This document shows positions 44,988 through 57,576 of a stretch of DNA of 64,000 nt, one piece after another. The position numbers and the translations under genes are program-made. The stretch comes from Cyprinodon diabolis (taxonomy: Eukaryota; Chordata; Actinopteri; Cyprinodontiformes; Cyprinodontidae): contig CM060064.1 in the NCBI GenBank assembly GCA_030533445.1, positions 22,849,126 to 22,913,125 on the forward strand, in the 5' to 3' direction. Within the stretch, counting starts at the first letter, position 1. Every line of letters begins with the position of its first letter. The notes under the pieces are model-generated. The model worked only from the letters and a program-made list of their open reading frames with translations, was not told the origin of the DNA and searched no databases.

Positions 44988-46209
44988 CACTCACCGGCCA
45001 CTTTATTAGGTACACCTGTCCAACTGCTCGTTAACACTTAATTTCTAAGCCGCCAATCACATGGCGGCAACTCAGTGCATATAGGCATGTAGACATGGTT
45101 GAGACAATCTCCTGCAGTTCAAACCGAGCATCAGTATGGGGAAGAAAGGGGATTTGAGTGACTTTGAACCTGGTATGATTGTTGGTGCCAGAAGGGCTGG
45201 TCTGAGTATTTCAGAAACTGCTGATCTACTGGAATTTTCACGCACAACCAACTCTAGGGTTTACAGAGAATGGTCCGAAAAAGAAAAAAAAAATCCAGTG
45301 AGCGGCAGTTCTGTGGGCGGAAATGCCTTGTTGATGCCAGAGGTAAGAGGAGAATGGCCAAACTGGTTCGAGCTGATAGAAGGGCAACAGTGACTCAAAT
45401 AACCACCCGTTACAACCAAGGTGGGCAGAAGAGCATCTCTGAACGCATAGTACGTCAAACTTTGAGGCAGATGGGCTACAGCAGCAGAAGACCACACCGG
45501 GTGCCACTCCTTTCAGCTAAGAACAGGAAACTGAGGCTACAATTTGCACAAGCTCATCGAAATTGGACAATAGAAGATTGGAAAAACGTTGCCTGGTCTG
45601 ATGAGACCGATTTCTGCTGCGACATTCGGATGGTAGGGTCAGAATTGGGCGCCTACAACATGAAAGCATGGATCCATCCTGCCTTGTATCAACGGTTCAG
45701 GCTGGTGGTGGTGGTGTCATGGTGTGGGGAATATTTTCTTGGCACTCTTTGGGCCCCTTGGTACCAATTGAGCATCGTTGCAACTTCCCAGCCTACCTGA
45801 GTATTGTTGCTGACCATGTCCATCCCTTTATGACCACAATGTACCCAACTTCTGATGGCTACTTTCAGCAGGATAATGCGCCATGTCATAAAGCTGGAAT
45901 CATCTCAGACTGGTTTCTTGAACATGACAATGAGTTCACTGTACTCAAATGGCCTCCACAGTCACCAGATCTCAATCCAATAGAGCATCTTTGAGATGTG
46001 GTGGAACGGGAGATTCGCATCATGGATGTGCAGCCGACAAATCTGCGGCAACTGTGTGATGCCATCATGTCAATATGGACCAAACTCCCTGAGGAATGCT
46101 TCCAGCACCTTGTTGAATCTATGCCACGAAGAATTGAGGCAGTTCTGAAGGCAAAAGGGGGTCCAACCCGTTACTAGCATGGGGCACCTAATAAAGTGGC
46201 CAGTGAGTG
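44988..46209 (+). mobile_element. Tc1-like DNA transposon with both ends
   Basis: A 1,222 bp element starts CACTCACCGGCCACTTTATT and ends with the inverted copy (revcomp CACTCACTGGCCACTTTATT). TA dinucleotides flank it at 44986..44987 and 46210..46211, the standard Tc1/mariner target duplication. One transposase gene fills the interior. The ends look usable in trans, but the gene is broken. Confidence 0.92.
45136..46177 (+). pseudogene. Tc1 transposase pseudogene
   Basis: Begins MGKKGDLSDFEPGM and runs through a paired-type helix-turn-helix (GLSISETADLLEFSR). The catalytic DDE triad is still visible: SDET (first Asp), QDNAPCHK (second Asp) and SPDLNPIEHL (Glu). Two frameshifts split it: one near an A-run at about 45285, one near 45605, where the SDE segment is shortened. 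A TGA at 45992..45994 replaces a Trp codon; after it the same frame is open to the native TAG at 46175..46177. So few lesions indicate a fairly young copy. Confidence 0.9.
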
Positions 46210-46211
46210 TA

Positions 46212-48749
46212 CAGGCAACTATTCTATTGCAGTGTTGGATCTTTCTCAGTTTTGGATTCTAAAGTTACTAGCATATTGCTAGTTTTCCTCTCCGAGGGAT
46301 TGACATAGTTTTGCATTTATTTGTTTGTGTGTATTCTTTTGCTTTAACTACTTGTCCTCATGTCTTAGCACTGGTTTTCTGCATGATTTGGGCCGTAAAT
46401 GTGATTAGGAGGGAACTGCATGCTGGCTTCCTACTGGCAGAGTATAAATAAGAGCCAAATGAAAAGGAGGGCAGGGACAGAAGTTGGAAAGGAGTGAAGA
46501 CCGAGAAAAAGATAAAAGGTTTACATAAATGCAGAGAAAGCCAGTTCCGTGTGTGTGTCTGTGTGTCCAACCTGAGCTTTTTCAGGTGTCACAGTTTATC
46601 CCATTCCCTTTTATGTGCCTGCCATTTTCAAACGCTTTGCAGTCTCTTCTCCCTTGCTCTGTGTGTGTGTATGTGCCTGTGTGTTTCCCTGCTGTATTGT
46701 CTCTGTTTCCTCTGGCCTTAGTAAATGTCAATGCAAGCTGTTGCTCTTCCCAGACCACGCCGTGTGAGATGGACCAACCTCATCGCCGTGGTAACCCTCT
46801 GTTCTGGCTCTAATACAGAGGCTAAGGAGGAAAAGAAAGAGCCTTTTATTCCTCTGAACACCCCCAAGTTTTCTTTTTCTTACTGGCTCTTGTGCATTGC
46901 AACCCAGGCCTGAACCATGTGGTCAGTCTCCCAGGCTTCACCATTTTATTGAAGGATGGGAGTGGTGTTAAAGGGTGACTTAAATAATAAAGCAGACAAT
47001 AAGCCAAATATTTGTTAATTAATTTTAGAAAATAAAATGTTATAGAGATGTCCATTTAGGCATAGCTGTTTTAGGGTTACTTATAATGTGATGGACTGTG
47101 GAAGAAATTCTGTTCTGCTATTTTGAAGAAAAAAAAAAAGACATTTTCAACAAAGGGTAAAGAAAACTTCACCCGAATTATCAGCAAAGCAAAGGAAATG
47201 GCACTATTAGATTTCCCAGAGTAACTACTTTGCTTGCAGCAATTGTATTTGGTTTCAATCTATACCGGCAGGAGGCTGTCAGGTACCTTTCTTCTCTGGT
47301 AATGGCTTTCTTTTCCAAGCTGACTTGTCACCTCTAACAAGAAGTGCACCTTAAGGGATTTCAGTGGTCATACGGAGTATTTGTAGTAGCCTGGCCAAAG
47401 ACTGTCACTCATTTCCCAGAAGAAAGCATTTTTTTCTCTTTTTATGTCCCTGAAGAATTGGTTAAGATACAAAGTCGAGTTTCTTAAATGACAGCACTTA
47501 GCTATTACCAAACCTGGGGGGGCGTAGGTAACTGTCAGAGAGAGAAAGATTTGGGAGAGAAATAAGAGGATTGTGGTCAGAACTGAAGAACCATCTGGTT
47601 GTAGGGGAGCAACCATATTTTGCACTGGTACAAATCCAACATTGTTTTTCTTTTTTACTTATCTCAGTTGCAAGAAATTCAAATACTCTTGGTGTCTTAG
47701 GAAAAAATTGGTTTTGTTCCTGAAACTCTGCATATTAATCTTTCAGTATCGTTTTGTGAAATTATTCACCTTTCCCCATCAACAAGCTAATACTTGTATT
47801 CCAATGTCTTTGTGATTGATTTTAATAAAAGCCTCTCTCTCATATTCTTTCTGTGGAAACCTTTCACATAAAGACAATTTCGTTCCTTCGTAAGACTGCC
47901 TGGGCCACACTGATCTCACTTCAGATTATTACATCAAACTTAGGTTGTATTTGCAGAAAAAAAAAAGCCAGTGAGTCTCTTTCTGATTTTAATAAAAAAA
48001 TATATTTATAGTTGACATTGGTCATGACTGTTTGGTTGGTACAGAGAGTCCATTTACCATAAAAGGCCATATGTTCTTAAAAGCCAGAGATATGTGTGAA
48101 ACTGTTTTCAGTCTAAATTTTTGGCATGGCATATTTGGTTTTTGTCCAGTGTAAAAGCTGGGTTTTGCATCAAAAATATAAGTTTTACCCTGTGGCTTAA
48201 AAATTCATGTGTAGCAAAATTGCCCGGTTGTGAGAACATTATGACTTAGAACCTTTTTAAAAGCAGAATGAGAAATCACATCGTAGAATCTTTAAAGAAT
48301 ATATTTGCAATGCATGGTGGAAAATAAGCATTTGGCTACTCACAAACAAGCAAGATGTCTAGCCCTCACAGAACTGTAACTTCCTCTTTAATGATCTGAA
48401 AATGTGTTTTGTTATTTTTGTTATCTTTTGTTATTTTTCTTAACATATAAGAGTAAGTGACCATTTGCTGTTATCATATGTACCTTGATTTTTCTCATCA
48501 AATTATAAATTTTTCATATGTTAAAAAAGTAATTAAGTCTTGTCCTGTATCTCAATAAAACTTTTAAAATTGTGATTTTTAACATATTTCACTGAGTGCC
48601 CTATAAAAGTCCTGCAGTCGCCAGTCTCCAAGCCACAACCACAAAGAGCATTTGTGGAGGAAGTTGAAGGTGTGTTGCCCAGCAACAGCTCTGAAACATC
48701 CCCACTGTAGAAGAGATCTGCCTAGATGAATGGGCAAAAATGCTGGTGA
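46212..48749. other. Unannotated non-coding stretch
   Basis: No gene recognised. A TATAAATA at about 46443 is followed by a GT/CT-rich stretch (46544..46690); this is too little to call a promoter. Confidence 0.45.
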
Positions 48750-48754
48750 AGATT

Positions 48755-48870
48755 CTCAGTCATCCAGGTCATAGTCATTCCAAAAAAGTTTAAAAACAAT
48801 TCTCTAGGCTTTGTTCCAAGGTTCGAAGATGTTTTGCTTCCCATCCAGAAAAGTTTTTTAATTAAAAATC
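48755..48870. mobile_element. Penelope-like end fragment
   Basis: Contains GATTCTCAGTCATCCAGGTC and TTCGAAGATGTTTTGCTTCC. These two blocks are characteristic of Penelope-like ends in fish as I recall them; the first is shared with 50135..50205 and the second, in reverse, with 17225..17310. Confidence 0.5.
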
Positions 48871-50134
48871 AAAAAAGTCCTACGTCAAGCCTGGACCAAT
48901 CGTGAAAAGTTTTCATTTTGAAAAAAAAAAGTGCTACAGAGTGTACTGACTGTGAGGATTTCATTGTGTTAATCAGAGAGACAGCCTGGGGAACAAAAAG
49001 CTTTAGTTTAGAAGTAAAAGTTCTTCCTCAGTTACCTCAGGAAGTAAAGTCTCTGTTGTGTCTTTGGAATAGTTTCCATGTGTAAGGGCTAGCTCAGGTC
49101 AATAGAAATGCTCCTAAAAACCGGAAATGGTGCACAGCCAATGCAAGGCTCATCTCCAGTAATTTTTGTTGAAGCTCTATATGGTTCGAGTGGACCAACC
49201 CCTGTCTGTATGTAAATGTATCCAAGATCAGACCAAGTTGTGTCATCTGCAAAACCTTAGGTGTTTCACATGTTGGTCCACTGAGGTGCAGTTATTTGTA
49301 TACATGGAGAAGAGGAGGTGGACAAGAATATGCTGTGTTTATTTTTTTATATACCTGTTTTACAATGTAACCACTTTCCATCAATCTACAAAAACAAGCA
49401 TAAAAATAAAATATAATAAAAATAAAATACAATACAAGGTAATCTAAAATGTTTCAAACTGCTCAGAAACGACATACCAAACCAGTCAGCCTGTTGTAAT
49501 TACACTAACTCCTTGATTTTCTCTCATGACAGCATGGGGATCATTATACAACCGAGCAATGAAAATTATGGAAGAAAAGCCAATACTGTACGTCATCATC
49601 ACTGTCCTATCCTCAAAAAATATATCCTAATGAGTTTTGATAGCTTTAGCAATATTTGCTTTCTAAATTTTATTTGTAATTGCATTAATTATTTAATTTC
49701 TGGGCCATTAAGTAAATTCCTTGAAAGACCAAACTGCATCCAAGTTACTTGAAGCTCCTCAAATAATGTCTGTATAATTCAATATTGCAGGTGCATCTTT
49801 GAATAGACTACTTTCCCTGTTAAGGGCTTTAAGTTCACAAACTTTGACCTCAAGACTTTTAAGATTTCTAAAATGTTCTTTTTAACCCGGCTTCTGCAAG
49901 GCAGGGAGTGAGCAGACAGTTATCCATTCTTGGACTTTCCTGTCAGTCCAGTAACAGAGGCAGTTCTTTTAGGCCAGTTATTTGGACTATCAATGCAATG
50001 AGGCTGCTTCTGCTCATTAGCCATGTTGCAGGCTTCAAGCTTACAAGCTTTGTCTCCAGAAACACAGCACCACAAAGTTACCGCGTTTTGAGAACACAGT
50101 GGAGCTCAGCTTAGACACGTCTTCTTTAATATGC
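48871..50134. other. Unannotated non-coding stretch
   Basis: No gene recognised. Confidence 0.45.
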
Positions 50135-50205
50135 TGGGGTAGATTCTCAGTCATCCAGGTCATAGTCTTTTCCAAAAAGTAAAAAAAAAAACAATCCAAT
50201 CAAGT
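50135..50205. mobile_element. Penelope-like end fragment
   Basis: GATTCTCAGTCATCCAGGTC followed by ATAGTCTTTTCCAAAAAG, nearly the same as 48762..48800. Confidence 0.5.
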
Positions 50206-51305
50206 TTAGGTTTTCCAATAAGGATATTCTCCCTAGTTGTCCAGGCGTCTCTGATAAAGTTGGTTTGTTCAGGTCAGTGTAAGGCAGACATGAGTTTAAT
50301 TCCCTTAAATTGCAATATTAAGCTGTAACAACAGTCTCTTTGCCCCTGCTTTTTCTAAGATAAAAAATTTGTGTTTTTCTAAAACAGTCAACAATGTCAC
50401 CTGTCTTATCGCGAAAGCTCAATTTACATCCTGTGGTAAATTACATATATTTAATGTTTTTCCTACTTTAATGTTAGTATCATTTTCTTTTGTATGTATG
50501 CGTCCTTATATATTTTCGCATAGGAATGAATAAGCTGTGTGTATACAAATAAAATAATCTTGTCATAGGAGCTTTGAATAGTGTGTGTGACAGAATTTTA
50601 ATGTGAAACACCTTTTATCCATAACTCACGAAGATAGCATGGATGAATGTATGCATTATTGAAAATGTGTGAAATGCATGGCTGTATAAAATGCATGGCG
50701 TTATCTGCTCTGGTTGCACACAACGCCTATGTCCACAGGGAGGTCTACATCTGTTATAGTCCCTGTTCAGTTTTGCCTTAAATCTAGGTCAAAGGACTAA
50801 AGAATCACCCCAACTTGCTATTACTCTAGCATAGAGTGATACTTATCCAGCATGCTCTGATAAATGGCTTCCCGGAGAATTGGGTAGTAACACAGTGCCA
50901 TTGTGATGATGCTGTCAAGAATTACAACAGAAAGCTCCCTGTCCTAAATTTAGTTCTTGCCATTTCTTTTTGTGAAGGACATTTATGCACAGCCCTCCCT
51001 TGTCTGGCATCATGGCATGATGGCAGACATGGCAACTTCAATGTATTGTACAGGCCTTGCAAAACATAACATCTATAAACTTTATTTCCTGTCACATTAC
51101 TATTTTTATGTAGGCTGCACAGAGGAGGAGTTTGCATCACTGATGTTTTGCACTAATAAATGCTTTAAATGGATTAAGTGGTTTAAATTTTGGCTTTGGG
51201 TCTTTTTACATTGAGTTTGCATGTTCTCACTGTGAATGTTTGGGTTTTCTCTGAATGCTCTGGGTTCCTTCAGGAGTCCAAAAAAAGGATTATTAAGTTA
51301 ATTGA
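50206..51305. other. Unannotated non-coding stretch
   Basis: No gene recognised. The frame at 50836..51069 has no domain. Confidence 0.45.
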
Positions 51306-53735
51306 TTGAAGAGAGGTGTAGAGTTCTCCGCCGACCACACCTGGTGGTGAGTTGGTTCCGATGGTGGGGGAGGACGCCAGTCAGACCAGGTAGACCCAAA
51401 CGTATTGTGAGGGTTTGCTGGAAATGTCTTGCAGAGTCCCCTGTGAGAAGGAGCTTGAACTTCCACCTCCAGAAGGGCTTTGAACACACTCTGAGGAAGG
51501 TTGGGTCGGGGACATTGAGTCTGAGTGGACCATGAGTCCAGAAGCAGTTGCACTCAAAGCAACAGATGTCTCAGTCTGTTTCACCTGCAATGCCACACAA
51601 TTCCCCTGTGTGAGGGTGTTTTTAGACCAGACATACCTTCTCCTATAACCAGATTCTTTCTCTTAACATGTTACTGTTTAACCAAAGTGCCTTTAATTTG
51701 TTTTGACTCTAACAACTTTCCATTATTTTAAGTAAGGGAGTACGAACACTGCCCAGTCAGAACAGGGTGATTTACCAAGTAGTAAGAGCTGCATGATGAA
51801 CTGTTCTCTCTTTGCAAACATATGAAAATAAAGTGCCAACTGAATTAAATCCATTGATTTCCATTTATTTAACTGAGATGAATAGTTGAATGCTTTTTTC
51901 CCACTAGAGGGAAGCTGTCTAGTAAAAGAAGGAGTCCTATCGGGCTTTTTTTTTTCCTTCTTTTTATCTGTGGGACTCCAAAAGCAGCTGATGTGTACCG
52001 GCAGTCAAAGCGGCAGGTGGCTCAGCTCGTCACTGAGGCAAAAACTCGAGCACGGGAAGAGTTCGGAGAGACCATGGAGAAAGACTTCCGTACGGCATTG
52101 AAGTGATTCTGGTTCACAATCCAGTGTCTCAGGAGGGGATAAGCAGTGCAGTACTAACACTATTTATAGTGGGGATATTGTGCTGCTGACTTGACTCGGT
52201 ACGTCATGTTTCGGTGGGCGGAGTACTTCAAAGACTTCCTTAATCCCACCAACACATCTTCCATTGAGGAAGCAGAGTCTGGTGGGTCGGGTTCTCCCAT
52301 CTCTGGTGCTGAGGTCACTGAGATGGTTAAAAAGCTCCTTGGTGGCAAGGCCCCAGGGGTGGATGAGATTCAGAGTACCTTCAGGCTCTGGATGTTGTGG
52401 AGTTGTGTTGGTTAACGCAACTCTGCAACATTGCATGGACATCAGTGGCAGTTCCCTTGGATTGGTAGAGTGGGGTGGTGTCCCCCCTATTTAAAAAAGG
52501 GGACCGGAGGGTGGAATCATACTCTTAAGCCTCCCTGGTCAGATCTATTCTGGGGTTCCGAAAAGGAGGGTCCGTTGGATAGTTGAATCTCGGATTCAGG
52601 AGGAGCAGTATGGTTTTTTTCCTGACCATGCACGGGTTTGCCCAACCAGTCTACATGTGCTGATCTGGAGAAGACATTCGACCATGTCCCTCTGGGGATC
52701 CTGTGGGGGGGTACTTCAGGAGTATGGAGTACCAGGCCCTTTAAAAAGAGCAGTTAGTTCTTTGTATGGCCGGTGTCAGAGCCTGGTCCGCAGTGCCAGC
52801 AACAAGTTTGACTCGTTTCTGGTGAGGGTTGGACTCCACCACGTTGCCCTTTCTCACCAATTGTGTTCATAACTTTTAGGGAAAGCATTTCTAGGCACAG
52901 CCAAGGTGTTGAGGGTATCCATTTTGGTGGCCTTAGGATCATGACTCTGTTATTTTGCAGATGATGTGGCTCTATTGGCTTCATCAGGGTGTGATCTACA
53001 GCTCTCACTGGACCGGTTTGCAGCAAGTGTGAAGCTGCCGGGATGAGGATCAGTGCCTCCAAATCTGAGACTATGGTCTTGAGCCGGAAAAGGGTGCCTT
53101 CTCCAGATTGGAAAGGATGTACTGCCCCTAGTGAAGGAGTTTAGGTATCTTGGGGTCTTACTCATGTATTAGGGGAAGATGGAGCGAGAGATCAAAAGGC
53201 GGATTGGTGCAGCGTCTGCTGTAAAGCATGCGCTGTACTGGTCTGTTGTGGTGAAGAGAGAGCTGACCCAAAAGGCAAAGCTCTCGATTTACTGGTCGAT
53301 CTACGTTCCTACCCTCATCTATGGTCATGAACTTTTAGTCATTACCAAGATCTTGGATACAATAAGCCCAAATTAGTTTTCTCCGTAGTGTGTCTGGGCT
53401 CTCCCTTAGAGATAGGGTTAGGAGCTCAGTCATCCAGGGAGGACGCAAAGTATAGCCACTGCTCCTCGACGTCGAGGAGGCTCGGCATCTGGTGTGGATG
53501 CCTACTGGATGTCTCCCTGGTGAGGTGTTCCAGGCACGTCCTACCAGGAGGAGAATCAGGGGGAGACCAAGGACACGCTTGAGGGACTATGTTGCTCAGC
53601 TGGCCTGAGAGCTTCTTGGGGTTCTCCTGGAGGAGCTGGCCCAAGTGGCTGGGGAGAGGGACGTCTGGGCCTCCCTACTGAAGCTGCTACCCCCGCAACT
53701 CAACCCCAGATAACCTGAAGAAGATGGATGGATGT
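51306..53735 (+). pseudogene. RTE-clade LINE, decayed reverse transcriptase
   Basis: Non-LTR retrotransposon read on the plus strand. Recognisable pieces are an N-terminal part at 51306..51590, then from about 51925 the pre-RT region, the polymerase (LEKTFDHVP near 52660; FADDVALLAS near 52964, holding the catalytic ADD), the thumb (EREIKRRIGAASAVKHAL, 53181..) and the C-terminal part (53388..53660). The 3' end is GATGGATGGATG, the short tandem tail typical of this clade. Many frameshifts and stops are present, and 51600..51905 is unrelated sequence. A Tc1-like element is inserted at the very tail. Confidence 0.85.
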
Positions 53736-53897
53736 ACACTGCTCAAAAAAATAAAGTGAACGTGTACACATCATAATATAGGTTCAATCACATCAAACTT
53801 CCGTGAAAACAGGTGTACAATATTGACAATTAGCAAGACACACTCAATATAGCAGTGGTTACGCAGGTGGGGACCATAGGTCACTTAGTATCTATGC

Positions 53898-54082
53898 CAG
53901 GCATGTCCAAAGTCGGTCCTCAACAGCCACTGTCCTGCAGTTTTTATAGATTTCTCTTCTACAACACAGCTTCAGCAAAAGCCTTTAAATCAGCTATCAA
54001 TGGAAAGCAGCTGTGTTGAAGCAGGGAAACCTCTAAAACTTGCAGGACAGCGGCCCTCAAGGACTGACTTTGGGCATGCCTG
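53898..54082. mobile_element. Miniature inverted-repeat element
   Basis: The left end CAGGCATGTCCAAAGTCGG pairs with the right end (revcomp CAGGCATGCCCAAAGTCAG). It is 185 bp, non-coding and nested in the Tc1-like element. The termini resemble fish hAT-type MITEs; no 8 bp duplication is visible. Confidence 0.7.
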
Positions 54083-54794
54083 AACTTCTTGCTGATGTTT
54101 TGCTAATTTTTTGACTGCCGTTGGTGTATTAAGACCCGTTTTGGCATGAACTCTACAATCCACACAAGGGGCTCAGGTAGTGTAGCTCATCCAGTATGCC
54201 ACATCAATCAAAGCTTTTGTGTCAATGGGCATGGTAGTGGGTAGAAAAGTACACCTCACCACCCAGGGCTCATATAGGAAGAGGGGCCCACGAAAACCCG
54301 ATTTTTCTTTAAAATGTTTTATTGAATAACTTGGGCCCTCAAATTAACTAGTGTCATAATTTATTAAAAATATATATTGATAATATCCTCTGGGAGAACA
54401 AACTTTATGTCACAGTCCACCTAACACATTCTGGAGCTATGTTTTCTGGAAGTGTATTCCAACTAACCTTGGAAGCAACACCTGCTGACAAGCATAACGT
54501 CAGTGATCCCAGATTGAATGACCTGTGGGCAACAGCCATCCTGCAGCACATAAACCAAGGCATTAAATGAGAAAGAAAGAAATTAGAAAGAGGGAGGCAG
54601 CTGATGACTACCTTCTTTTCCAAAGGTGAATCGAGTTTGCTTGTTATGCAAAGTGCAGTTAAAGTTCACTCCAGACAACTGCTGTTATATGCTCACCTGA
54701 AGTAGCTATTTAGCTCAGCTAGATGCCAAACAGGTTGCTGGCTGCTGTAAGAATAAAGACAATTATGGGCCAGCTAACTTTAGTTGTTAAAGTT

Positions 54795-54975
54795 ATTGTG
54801 GAGGATTTTCTCAAATATTTTTTATTTAAGTGGAGACCCACCCTCTCCACTTAAATAAAAAAAATGCACTTGCAAGAGCATGCACAAGCCCATTTCTCCT
54901 TGTGCACACTCTCTTTAAAAGTTGCTGTTCTCATAGCTCATACAAGCTTACTGTGCCCGAACATCCAACCTAACC
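54795..54975. repeat. Dispersed repeat, paired with 29868..30080
   Basis: Shares five ordered blocks with the copy at 29868. Nested inside the Tc1-like element. Confidence 0.7.
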
Positions 54976-55719
54976 CCTAAATCCCTCAATCACTATATAG
55001 AGCTGGGACTTTATAGTGAACTCAGTATACTTATCGTTTGGACAGATGATCACTTCCCCATTGGTCCACTGCAAGGTCCCTGCACCAACTTTGTTATTAG
55101 TTACCGCTGTCAGGTAAGTGACAGCAAATCCCATAATGCTTTGCGAGGGGAGCAAAGCATTCCAAGATATATCTGCCTTTTCTGAGGTCTTTGTTTTCTT
55201 CCTATACACTTGGTAGACACTTTTTCTCTAACGACCCTTGGCCATTTTCAAAGAAGCTTGTGCAAGATGAAGGCATTGAAGCTATGGACTGGACTGCCCG
55301 TTGCTCAGACCTGAATACGATTGAGAACATCTGGGACATCTTGTCTTTATCCATCCACCAACATCAAATTGCACCACAAACTGTTCAGTAGTTGGCGGAT
55401 GCTTTAGTCCAGGTCTCAGAGGAGGTCTCTCAGGATATTATCCATCACCTCATCACCTCATGTCAAGGTTTTTTAAGGAAGTTATACAGGCACATGGAGG
55501 GCACGCACTGGGCCTCATTTTAACCTGATTTAAAGACATTCCATCTGAGTTGGATCAGCCTTTGGAGTTTTTCCACTTTAAGTTTGTGTGTGACTCAAAA
55601 TGCAAGCCTCCATTTTTAATACATTTGATTTCCATTGATGATTTGACAGCACAATCAACGAGTATTCAAGGAGAATATTGTGTTATTTTAGCGTTCCCTT
55701 TAATTTTCTGAGCAGTGTA

Positions 55720-57548
55720 TATATCCAAGTGTGTGGAAAGATTCCTGGATATGTGAGAGGGGAAGTTAATGTGAAAAAGTAAAAAGCTGGTCAAGAGAAA
55801 AAAGAGAATGTACAGTTGCTTACATTTTTTACATTGTTTTCAAATAGCAAAACAAGACTGATAGGAGACAAGAAATAGTTCTGGTCCTAAGACAGTCAGT
55901 CTCTCCTTTCCTGGAACTTCACCCTGAGGGCATGGGGCCTGGAACAAGACTTTGCAGATAATATTAAGACCTAAGGTCTACTATATATAAAGGCTGAAGC
56001 CCTCCCACTGGCAATAGGGCAATTGACCATCTGGGAAGACCACTTGTAGTGCTTTACATCCATGAATCCTCCAGCTGCACACTGTCTTAGTCAAACATAC
56101 ACTGCCTCATAAAGTGTTTCCTGCTGCATAAGGAAAAACCCTTATTGTATTGATGGAAAAGTCTCTGTGGCCTACCTTCTGTCTTCCAAAATCACTTTAA
56201 ATAACTACTCAAATTAGAAACACTGTAGTCTATGAAAACTACTGCCACCTTGTTGCTAATGTGAGCAACAAGAGGGGTAGACCTCTGCTTATTAATAAGA
56301 ATTAGGGTCTAGCTTCTGTATCAACGTGTTAATAGTCATCAGTACCCTGCAGGGGGCTGTGATGGCTAACATGCTTTTTATGCCAACATATTTTCCTCAA
56401 CTAAAGGAAGTACAGGCTACTGTTTGTCCATGCACCAGTCCATGTGTGCCATTGAGCACAATGAGTTTTCATTCTGTTTATGATGACCCAAACTGAGTAG
56501 ATATGAAAATATCAAGATGAAGTGTCCCTGTGGTGCGCTTAAGCCTGATTATTTAATCATGGAAAATGATCAGCTTGTTTTTTTTTTGTTATTTTTTTTG
56601 CAATCCTAAAGAGACTGTTCCATCACTCCAATTGAGCATATGGCTTGAAATATTCTTGTTTATCCACATTCTGTGATAACCTTACTGCTGTGTGCTCTGT
56701 ACGCATTTCTCCAATGCAAACAAAGCAGTGCAAGACAGTTAAGTAAAATAGTAAGTTCTTCACATGAGCTTTTTGTGACACATGCAAGTGTGAGTTTTGT
56801 AATAAAGTGCCTTAGTCGTTGGCTACTTTTTGTGACTTGCTTTTTTTTTGTGTTTCTTTTACAGAAGACTGTCAACATTTTTTATCAAACATATTCATCT
56901 GTTGGAATAACCCAGTAAAACCCCACAATTTGCAATTTGTGTCAAAGTTAAAAACTGTTCACAATTGCTATCCATGCAGTTTGATGGAACATGTTTTTTT
57001 TTTTTTTTTGCAAAGAAGAACTGTAAACTTACATTTGATGCCACAATGGAAAATTTTTGATCAAACATATTGATCTGCCGGTATAATCCAATGAAAGCCC
57101 AGACTGGTATCAAGAACTTGTTGCTAAAGTTAAAAAATGTTTACAGCTGCTATGCAGCCAGTATGACTAAAATATATTTATTTATTATTTTTTTGTTTAG
57201 TTTAGCAAAGTAGAACTTCACTTGAGCAAAGTGCTTCTTTAGATATTGACTTATTTGGAATACCAAATTTCTTAGGACCACACTTGTTAGATTTGTATCA
57301 GCAATAAACATAAATTCATTTCCTTCGACTTTGCATTTCTCTACTACTTTAGTTTGGTCAGTCATATAGAACCCTAATTGAACACTTTGATGTTTAAAAT
57401 GTGAGAAAATGTTTCAATTAGTATTGGGAGTATGGTGCTTTAAATGGTATATAAGTATATAATATATTGTAAAACAATATTATTTGTAATATTATGCTTG
57501 TATCACCATCACTTTAAATGCCATATTTACCCAGTATGTTTTATTTTC
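55720..57548. other. Unannotated non-coding stretch
   Basis: No gene recognised. Two similar segments near 56870..56945 and 57050..57105 (TCAAACATATT-ATCTG, then AATCC or AACCCA) suggest a local duplication. Confidence 0.45.
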
Positions 57549-57576
57549 AAGTGGGAATGCTTATGCATTCCCACTT
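57549..57576. repeat. Perfect 12 bp palindrome
   Basis: AAGTGGGAATGC, a four-base loop TTAT, then GCATTCCCACTT. It stands at the left edge of a repeat-like stretch and may be a terminal hairpin of a non-autonomous element. Confidence 0.9.

Larger units (their letters stand above)
53737..55717. mobile_element. Tc1-like transposon (third family), decayed and interrupted
   Basis: The left end CACTGCTCAAAAAAATAAAG matches the right end (revcomp CACTGCTCAGAAAATTAAAG). TA lies on both sides (53735..53736, 55718..55719). Transposase traces near 55258..55500, plus strand, include GMDWTARCSDLNTIENIWD-like coding (the segment bearing the catalytic Glu). At about 1,980 bp it is longer than the family norm because of inserted pieces at 53898..54082 and roughly 54300..55200. 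Confidence 0.85.

Noticed and set aside
46440..46800. Possible host promoter and first exon (TATAAATA with downstream ATGs)
   Set aside because: Frames are short, overlap GT-rich sequence, and no domain or splice pattern is convincing.
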